NCBI RefSeq assembly: GCF_000192795.1 | Contig: NW_007360608.1 | Span: 8,979 to 72,978 of the forward strand | Reading direction: 5' to 3' | Origin: Vavraia culicis subsp. floridensis | Taxonomy: Eukaryota > Microsporidia > Pleistophoridae | Length of the DNA: 64,000 nt | In this document: in pieces, positions 63,369-64,000 of the stretch | How the letters are laid out: each line of letters opens with the position of its first letter | Numbering within the stretch: the first letter of the stretch is position 1 | The notes under the pieces: generated by a model | The model's input: only the letters and a program-made list of their open reading frames with translations | Told to the model about the DNA's origin: nothing | Database searches by the model: none | Made by a program: the position numbers and the translations under genes

Positions 63369-63707
63369 GTTTGTTGAGTCGTTTCTTTCATTAAAAAAAG
63401 TTTATTTCAAGCATTGCTCTCCACAGTAAATATTATCTGCCTCCGATTTGTTACGGTTAAAACCTTTACAATTTAAAATAGATCACATCGTTCGTAAACA
63501 TAGATCGGTGATGAGCTATCTTATGGTATCTACGCGGAGGTAAGAGCAGCCATCAATTTCTGGTACATTAGTGCACTTCTATTGCATCACAGCAATATCT
63601 TTGCTTCTGCAGGAGTGTGACCGTACTTTATCCATTTTTGTGCGCTAAGGATGTTCCATTATAAATATTTGAATGTGGCAGAAGATCAATCTTTATTACC
63701 ATGTTTG

Positions 63708-63847
63708 CTGCACCACACCTCGTTAATATGCTGCCATGATCCGTACCGTGTGTGTTGATGATGCCCTTCTATTCCTGCACCACACCTCGTTAATATGCTG
63801 CCATGATCCGTACCGTGTGTGTTAATGATGCCCTTCTATTCCTGCAC
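63708..63847. repeat. 67-bp tandem duplication
   Basis: The unit starting CTGCACCACACCTCG occurs at 63708 and 63775, with one visible difference, and a third start (CTGCAC) at 63842. Confidence 0.9.
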
Positions 63848-64000
63848 CCTGTGTTGAACGTTCTATCGCATTTTAAAAACGTACCTTTGGTGCATGCAAC
63901 AAACGAATCATCAAATATTTTGATCCTACGATGATTTACATGAGGTAGCAGAGTATTATCTATTGATTGTGCTGCCTGCAACAAATGCTAAGCGCTAAAT

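Larger units (their letters stand above)
63211..64000. other. terminal spacer with repeats
   Basis: No gene is seen. It holds a perfect 20-bp inverted repeat and a 67-bp tandem duplication, listed separately. Confidence 0.5.

Noticed and set aside
1..64000. CRISPR arrays, operons or bacterial-type defence systems
   Set aside because: No spaced direct repeats of that type and no co-directional gene clusters; all gene content is eukaryotic.

Overview
The window is a nuclear scaffold segment of a microsporidian. Protein-coding genes are uninterrupted and shortened: an alpha-tubulin of 434 residues, a Rei1-like protein of 173, an actin-related protein of 273. Two mitosome-type J-proteins (Jac1/HscB and Pam18/Tim14 classes), a hexokinase with a signal peptide, and a CCC motif just before most start codons all fit this phylum. 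The long, AT-rich intergenic spacers (0.3-2.7 kb), a Helitron relic and genes such as formin, Aha1 and a FYR-domain protein point to one of the larger genomes, perhaps a Trachipleistophora/Vavraia-type species. That genus-level guess is inference. A run of 23 Ns at 52300-52322 marks an assembly gap inside a minisatellite.

Layout. 1-1738: a repeat-derived segment carrying an inverted copy of 16.93-17.50 kb, plus a hypothetical gene broken by an in-frame stop. 2-10 kb: a secreted protein, a coiled-coil protein, Jac1-like and a long helical protein with 57-bp repeats. 10.6-16.1 kb: tRNA-Pro(UGG), alpha-tubulin, a degenerate actin-related protein and two small orphans. 16.9-19.0 kb: a chimeric repeat and a dead Helitron with a preserved 3' end. 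19.3-23.1 kb: a tail-anchored protein, an orphan, a myosin-light-chain-like protein and secreted hexokinase. 23.1-26.9 kb: an AT-rich, gene-poor island. 26.9-34.5 kb: formin, FYR-domain protein, phosphopantetheine adenylyltransferase, Pam18-like protein and an orphan. 35.7-37.0 kb: a broken leucine-rich family gene related to the repeats at both earlier sites. 37.7-48.8 kb: GSK3-like kinase, orphan, glucosamine-fructose-6-phosphate aminotransferase, nucleoside diphosphatase, Aha1, orphan and a ubiquitin-like/eL40 fusion. 50.3-64 kb: ribonucleotide reductase small subunit, Psf2, minisatellite, eIF5, RMD1/DUF155 protein, a cysteine-rich membrane protein, SRP72, MetRS, Tfb5 and Rei1-like.

How they fit together. 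Most genes are conserved core functions: replication (Psf2, RNR), transcription (Tfb5), translation (eIF5, MetRS, eL40, Rei1), protein targeting (SRP72), cytoskeleton (tubulin, actin-related protein, formin, myosin light chain), mitosomal Fe-S and import chaperones, chaperone control (Aha1), and amino-sugar supply for spore-wall chitin (GFAT). Genes are not in operons; spacing and motifs suggest individual promoters. Conserved genes mostly carry a CCC motif within about 25 nt of the ATG. A second group, including several secreted or membrane proteins, instead has a TATA-like box about 20-32 nt before the ATG. The mobile and repeat-derived stretches (0-1.7, 16.9-19.0 and 35.7-37.0 kb) share sequence and show that a leucine-rich-type gene family fragment moved together with a Helitron piece.
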